DNA of 64,000 nucleotides. Source: Plasmodium brasilianum. Lineage: Eukaryota; Apicomplexa; Aconoidasida; Haemosporida; Plasmodiidae. Below the pieces are notes generated by a model that worked only from the letters and a program-made list of their open reading frames with translations, was not told where the DNA came from and ran no database searches. Shown here piece by piece: positions 59,563-64,000 of the stretch. The DNA is taken from NCBI RefSeq assembly GCF_023973825.1, contig NC_090124.1, positions 1,791,501 through 1,855,500 of the forward strand, written 5' to 3'. The position numbers and the translations under genes are program-made. Positions within the stretch are counted from its first letter, which is position 1, and each line of letters starts with the position of its first letter.

Positions 59563-59654
59563 AAAAAATAAATTAGTGACAACTAATAAAGTCAAAGGCA
59601 GTAAAAAATAAAAAAAGAAAAAAAAGATAAGTCACGAATAAATGGTAAAAAAGG

Positions 59655-62600
59655 ATGGATGGAAATAAAACAATAGTCAGTGAAAACGCAAATGAAGGAG
59701 AGGAAAATGTAAAGGAATATGAAAATGTTCACAAGAAAGAAATAGGGAAGGCACATAATGCAACACAACAAAATGAGAAAGAAATGAATGGGATAATTCT
59801 GTTCAGAGAAAATGAAGATGATGAACTGAGTGAAAAGGGTGAGGCGGGTATAAACGAGGAACAGAGTTCAAATGATGAAGAGGGCGTAAGTTATAATGAG
59901 AGTGTAAATCATGATGAGAGTGTAAATCATGATGAGAGTGTAAATTATGATGAGAGTATAATTCATGATGGGAGGGTATATAATGAAGGGGGCAAGGGCG
60001 AGGAGCACGGTAGAGGTGCAGAACACCACAAATTGAAAAAGAAAAGGAAAAAAGATAATTATATGTCGTCATATTATATGGACAATGAAGCTCAAGAGGA
60101 TGAGGAGGAAGAAGAGGAAGAGGATGAGGACTATGTAGAAAACGATATAGAATATATGGATAGAAAATCAAATAAAATAGGGCAAAAAAAAAGGAAACTG
60201 GCAAAAAATAAATACGTTTCTACCTTTTTAGATACAGAAGCACAAGTTGGAGATGATGAGGAGGAAGAGGAGTATGCTAGTTCCTATATTGAAGAGTTTG
60301 AAGAAGCTAAAAAATTAGAAAAAAAGAATATGTATGAAACAAAATTAAAAAGTGGAACAAATCATTTAGCTCAAGCTATAAATAAACTATCCCAACGATA
60401 TGAAAATGAAAAAGAAATAAAAGATACATTAACAGATGGGGAAACATTAACAGATGAAGAAATGTCAGTAGATGATGAATATTTTGATGAAGGGGAATGT
60501 TTAAGTACTTTTGATAGTCCTAAAATGTGGTTAATTAAATTATTTAAAAATGATGTGGAAAGAAATCTAGCTATGGGTATATATTATAAATATATGAAAT
60601 TAAAAGATAATGATTTTAATATTAAAGGAATATATGTATCAGATAATTTAAAAGGGTACATATACATAGAGGCAGACAGTCTGTATATGTTAAAACGTTT
60701 TTTACTAGGTTTTAAATTTATTAATTTAAATGAAATAACAATTGTACCTGTACAAGAATTAACATCCATATTTGCCATGTGCCATTCGAAAGTAATTATA
60801 CCTAAGGTGAATGAATATGTGAGAATAAAAAGAGGAGTATATATGGATGATATAGGTCAGATTTTTGAAGTGCATGAAAAGGGAATCTATGCTGTTGTTA
60901 GGTTAATTCCAAGAATATTTTATGATAAATATAATAATTTTAAAAAAGAAAAAAACTACAATATGAATAATAACAATAGTAGTAGTAATAATAATAATAG
61001 TAATAATAATAATAGTAGTAGTAATAATAATAATAGTAATAATAATAATAATAATAGTAATAATAATAATAGTAATAATAATAATAATAATAGTAATAAT
61101 AATAATAATAATAGTAGTAATAATAATAATAATAGTAATAATAATAATAGTAATAATAATAATAATAATAATAGTAATAATAATAATAATAATAATAATA
61201 GTAGTAACAACTTGTCAGTGTCCATTAATAAGGGGATTTCCCTATTTGATGATAACATTCACAAACATGACTCATATTATATGATGAACAATGATAAATA
61301 TGATATGAACAATAATAATCGGAGTGGAATTTTTCCAAATGAGAAAATAGATTTATTAGATGAAGCGTTACAAGTGAAAAGGAAAAAAAAAAAAGAGAGA
61401 CCTTTAAAAAAATTTTTTGATAGAGATGAAATTGAGCAAATAGGTGGAGTCATTGAGCATGGTCCATATCCAAGAACTATAAAATATCAAAACAATATTT
61501 TTGAGGAGAATGGATATTTATTAAAGAAAATGAATATAAAATATTTAATTAGTGAAAATGCTAATATCACATTAACAGAAATACGTGAATTTAATAAAAA
61601 TATTACGAATGAAGATGATATTAACTTACATATCAGTAAAGCATTTATAAATAAAAATTCTTTACATTTATTTAAAAAAGGAGAAAGAGTAAAAATTATG
61701 AAGGGAGAATTGTTCAATTTGATAGGAACTATAACAAGTGTTAATGAAAATATGTTAACAATAAATCCTGATAATATAGCTAAAGAATTTAAATTTATGC
61801 CTACAGATGTTACAAAATATTTTATGGAAGGTGATAATGTAACTGTTATTAATGGTATACATAAAGGAAAGAGTGGTCTTATATCCCTACTAGATTATAA
61901 AGAGAATGTAGCACTTATTTTTTCCCCTTCATTAAACACCGAATTTAGATCATCTATACAAGATTTAACAGGTTCTACTACTAATAGTACTAGTGAAGGG
62001 TTAGGAGGTATTAATACCCTTAATGGATTCTCCATAGGAGATTTAATAGAATTAAGTGATAGACAAATTGGTGTATTAACCTATATTGATAAAAATAAAC
62101 ACATTCGTGTATTAACAAGTAATAGTAAAATTTTGCATACAACCATTGGTGCCATTACAACAAAAAGGTCAGCAATAGGACAAGTATGTAAAGATGAAAA
62201 TGGAAACATAATTCAAGCAAAAGATACTATACAAATAGTTAAAGGAATGCATAGAAATAAATTAGCCATAGTTAATTATATATGGAAAAATAAAATTTTT
62301 GCAAAAATAAATAAAAAAATTGAAGATAATGGTTTTGTAGTTATAGATTGTGAAAATTCTATATTATCAGGAAATAACAATGAAAAAAAAAAAATCATAA
62401 CTCATAATAATTTGTTTAGAACAAATAATTTTACGAGGAAAAATCATTTTCAGTCCTTTATTGGAAAAACAGTTAAAATTTTAACAGGTGTTTATAAAGG
62501 ACTATTAGGTGATGTAATAGATGCAGAAAGAGATGAATTTACTCTACTCTTAAAAATTAAGCCAAAGACAGTTAGGCAAAAAAGAATAGAATGTGCTATT

Positions 62601-63905
62601 GCTGATGCGTATAGAGACAACAACATTTTTGATGAGAAATTAAAAGGAAGTGAAAATACAGTAGACTCAAAAAGAAGACAAGAAGAAAAGTATGAAAAAA
62701 AGAGTCAACGATTCGATGATAAGAAAAAGTATGATTCCCCTTTGTCCAATGAAAATCAAAGAAGTATATTCGATAGGAGGAAAAATGATACTAATGCAAA
62801 GTATGACGAAAAACATACTAGTAGTACATATAGCACGTACAATAACCATAAACAAAGGGAAAGAACTGCTAATAATGGGTATTATTACTACAACAATGAC
62901 AAGAGAAGAAACAGTAACGAAACGGATAGAAACAACTACGTGTATGGAGAACACGAGGAACATGAAAAATTTGTTATCCCAAAATTGACTGATCAGAAGG
63001 ACAGGCATAATGTATCCCTCACCTCCATACATAATAAAAAAGAACATATATTCAGAAGGGAAGAGGAGGAGAGGGAGAAGGACGAGAAGGAGAATAGCGG
63101 TTCCTCCTACCACAAGATTTACACTAAAGACAGAAATTACGATAGTCATTATATGGGGGAGAAGCATCTTAGTAGTCATAATAATAGCAATGACAATCGT
63201 CATTATGGTAGCAAGCCCAGTGGTTGGGATATGAATAATACTTACAAAAAGAAGGAAGAAAATTTGTTCAAAAAAGATAAATATGATGAAGTTAATAGAA
63301 AATATAGCAAAAAAAAAGATCATACGGATGAAGAGTACACTGATTTAAAATATCAAGACAAGAATAAGGGGGGTTCCTTATTTTCGAATTATGATGAAGA
63401 AAATGAAAGAGAAAGGAACAAGGATTATAGTAGAAGAAAGGATAAAAATTACGCACAGGAAGAAGGTAGGGATGGCAGAAAAGAAGAAACAAACAATGGA
63501 TATGAAGAGGGAAATAATAATAGAGGAGGTAGTAATAGGGGGAGAAGTAATTGGGATAACGATCAAGAATATCTTAGCTGGCTAGTTGCAGGTGTAATGA
63601 TAAAGGTAATTACCCCGGGGCCATTTTACAATGAAATAGGAAGGATTAAAGAGGTTATAAAAAAAAATACATACACTATTTTAAAAATTGAAACGGACAA
63701 AACTTCATTTAGTATCGTTTCTGATGCGGTTGTTCCATTAAAACCGAGTAAAAAAGGTGAGGAGGTTATAATTGTAGATTTAGAAAAAGTTATCGAGGGG
63801 TCAGTCATAGATATACAAAATAATGAAGTTCAAGTGAATGTTCCCCATGGGAATGTAACATATGCCCTTCAGAAGGTTTTCATGTATAAAAAGAATTTTG
63901 CATAA
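59655..63905 (+). CDS. SPT5: Transcription elongation factor SPT5
   Basis: Single exon, 1,416 residues, larger than the human protein (1,087). The N-terminus is acidic and charged with a 5-residue NHDES-type repeat (residues about 85-105) and Glu/Asp runs. The NGN domain, which binds SPT4 and RNA polymerase II, spans about 286-374 (MWLIKLFKNDVERNLAMGIY to EITIVPVQELTSIF). A first KOW follows (VRIKRGVYMDDIGQIFEV, about 390). Then comes an Asn/Ser insert (about 436-519). Further KOW modules lie near 675 (GERVKIMKGELFNLIGTI), 727 (DNVTVINGIHKGKSGLI), 791, 855 (DTIQIVKGMHRNKLAIV) and 935 (KTVKILTGVYKGLLGDVI). A long charged, SR- and Asn-rich linker (about 990-1300) replaces the usual heptad C-terminal region. 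A final KOW-like domain begins WLVAGVMIKVITPGPFYNEIG. It acts in the nucleus with SPT4 as the DSIF complex. Confidence 0.94.
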   Translation: MDGNKTIVSENANEGEENVKEYENVHKKEIGKAHNATQQNEKEMNGIILFRENEDDELSEKGEAGINEEQSSNDEEGVSYNESVNHDESVNHDESVNYDESIIHDGRVYNEGGKGEEHGRGAEHHKLKKKRKKDNYMSSYYMDNEAQEDEEEEEEEDEDYVENDIEYMDRKSNKIGQKKRKLAKNKYVSTFLDTEAQVGDDEEEEEYASSYIEEFEEAKKLEKKNMYETKLKSGTNHLAQAINKLSQRYENEKEIKDTLTDGETLTDEEMSVDDEYFDEGECLSTFDSPKMWLIKLFKNDVERNLAMGIYYKYMKLKDNDFNIKGIYVSDNLKGYIYIEADSLYMLKRFLLGFKFINLNEITIVPVQELTSIFAMCHSKVIIPKVNEYVRIKRGVYMDDIGQIFEVHEKGIYAVVRLIPRIFYDKYNNFKKEKNYNMNNNNSSSNNNNSNNNNSSSNNNNSNNNNNNSNNNNSNNNNNNSNNNNNNSSNNNNNSNNNNSNNNNNNNSNNNNNNNNSSNNLSVSINKGISLFDDNIHKHDSYYMMNNDKYDMNNNNRSGIFPNEKIDLLDEALQVKRKKKKERPLKKFFDRDEIEQIGGVIEHGPYPRTIKYQNNIFEENGYLLKKMNIKYLISENANITLTEIREFNKNITNEDDINLHISKAFINKNSLHLFKKGERVKIMKGELFNLIGTITSVNENMLTINPDNIAKEFKFMPTDVTKYFMEGDNVTVINGIHKGKSGLISLLDYKENVALIFSPSLNTEFRSSIQDLTGSTTNSTSEGLGGINTLNGFSIGDLIELSDRQIGVLTYIDKNKHIRVLTSNSKILHTTIGAITTKRSAIGQVCKDENGNIIQAKDTIQIVKGMHRNKLAIVNYIWKNKIFAKINKKIEDNGFVVIDCENSILSGNNNEKKKIITHNNLFRTNNFTRKNHFQSFIGKTVKILTGVYKGLLGDVIDAERDEFTLLLKIKPKTVRQKRIECAIADAYRDNNIFDEKLKGSENTVDSKRRQEEKYEKKSQRFDDKKKYDSPLSNENQRSIFDRRKNDTNAKYDEKHTSSTYSTYNNHKQRERTANNGYYYYNNDKRRNSNETDRNNYVYGEHEEHEKFVIPKLTDQKDRHNVSLTSIHNKKEHIFRREEEEREKDEKENSGSSYHKIYTKDRNYDSHYMGEKHLSSHNNSNDNRHYGSKPSGWDMNNTYKKKEENLFKKDKYDEVNRKYSKKKDHTDEEYTDLKYQDKNKGGSLFSNYDEENERERNKDYSRRKDKNYAQEEGRDGRKEETNNGYEEGNNNRGGSNRGRSNWDNDQEYLSWLVAGVMIKVITPGPFYNEIGRIKEVIKKNTYTILKIETDKTSFSIVSDAVVPLKPSKKGEEVIIVDLEKVIEGSVIDIQNNEVQVNVPHGNVTYALQKVFMYKKNFA
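60964..61210 (+). repeat. (AAT/AGT)n run encoding poly-Asn/Ser insert in SPT5
   Basis: About 82 codons almost exclusively AAT and AGT, between the first KOW and the second KOW module. Its low codon variety shows that it is a recent trinucleotide expansion, unlike the mixed AAT/AAC codons of the giant gene. Confidence 0.93.
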
Positions 63906-64000
63906 TTCTCAACGGTGCTTATATTACATGTAAGTATATATGTGTATTATATGTGTATACATATGTATATGCGCGAATGTGTAAAAGTAATACTAAAGGG
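63906..64000. other. Sequence after SPT5 to window end
   Basis: Probable 3' UTR of SPT5 with TATATGTGTATACATATG-type microsatellite. No gene seen. Confidence 0.6.

Larger units (their letters stand above)
57577..59654. other. Intergenic region before SPT5
   Basis: About 2.1 kb of spacer with no gene seen. It is dominated by three successive repeat zones (listed separately) and by TATACA microsatellite DNA. The last 90 bases before the SPT5 start are A-rich. Confidence 0.7.

Overview
This is nuclear DNA of a malaria parasite (genus Plasmodium). The intergenic DNA is roughly 80-90% A+T and full of poly(A)/poly(T) tracts, (TA)n and TATG/TACA microsatellites. The genes carry long Asn/Lys/Asp low-complexity runs, and many have short introns with GTAAG-type donors and pyrimidine-rich acceptors. 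I cannot fix the species from sequence alone. The codon-mixed Asn/Ser repeats (AAT/AAC/AGT/AGC) suggest to me a non-falciparum species of the malariae/ovale kind, but this is a guess.

Layout, left to right: eIF3 subunit L (+); a small three-exon single-membrane-span protein (+, too short for ordinary ORF calling); an LSM12-like protein (-, three exons); a 5.4 kb divergent intergenic stretch; a giant Asn-rich protein of about 3,976 residues whose only ordered part is a C-terminal domain spread over four small terminal exons (+); ribosomal protein eL39 (+, first exon is only the ATG); a four-span membrane protein resembling basal complex transmembrane protein 1 (+, reading frame broken at a 13-A run); an EF-hand-like protein (+). 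Next comes a gene-free stretch of 10.7 kb (34,060-44,800) with an almost pure A+T core of about 2.3 kb at 37.46-39.72 kb, which I interpret as the centromere. To its right lie a SWIB-domain SWI/SNF (SMARCD/BAF60-like) subunit (+), a mitochondrial-looking single-span protein (-), a small ApiAP2-domain protein (-, three exons), an 88-residue two-span membrane protein (+), a VTT/TMEM41-like membrane protein (+, four exons) and SPT5 (+).

The order eIF3L - LSM12 - Asn-rich protein - eL39 - BTP1 - EF-hand protein - centromere - SWIB protein - AP2 - VTT - SPT5 agrees, in reverse, with what I remember of P. falciparum chromosome 6 around its centromere. That is recollection, not a search. The genes are ordinary nuclear housekeeping and parasite genes with separate promoters; there is no operon. 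Gene-expression functions are common here: translation initiation (eIF3L), ribosome (eL39), RNA metabolism (LSM12), chromatin remodelling (SWIB), an AP2 factor and transcription elongation (SPT5).

The most interesting points are: the centromere core, its A-rich to T-rich strand-composition switch near its middle and a degenerate ~51-bp periodicity in its right arm; a duplicated start region upstream of LSM12 that creates a small upstream ORF; the mitochondrial-looking N-terminus of the AP2-domain protein; the homopolymer frame break in the BTP1-like gene; and short GC-rich islands in AT-rich spacers that may mark non-coding RNAs.
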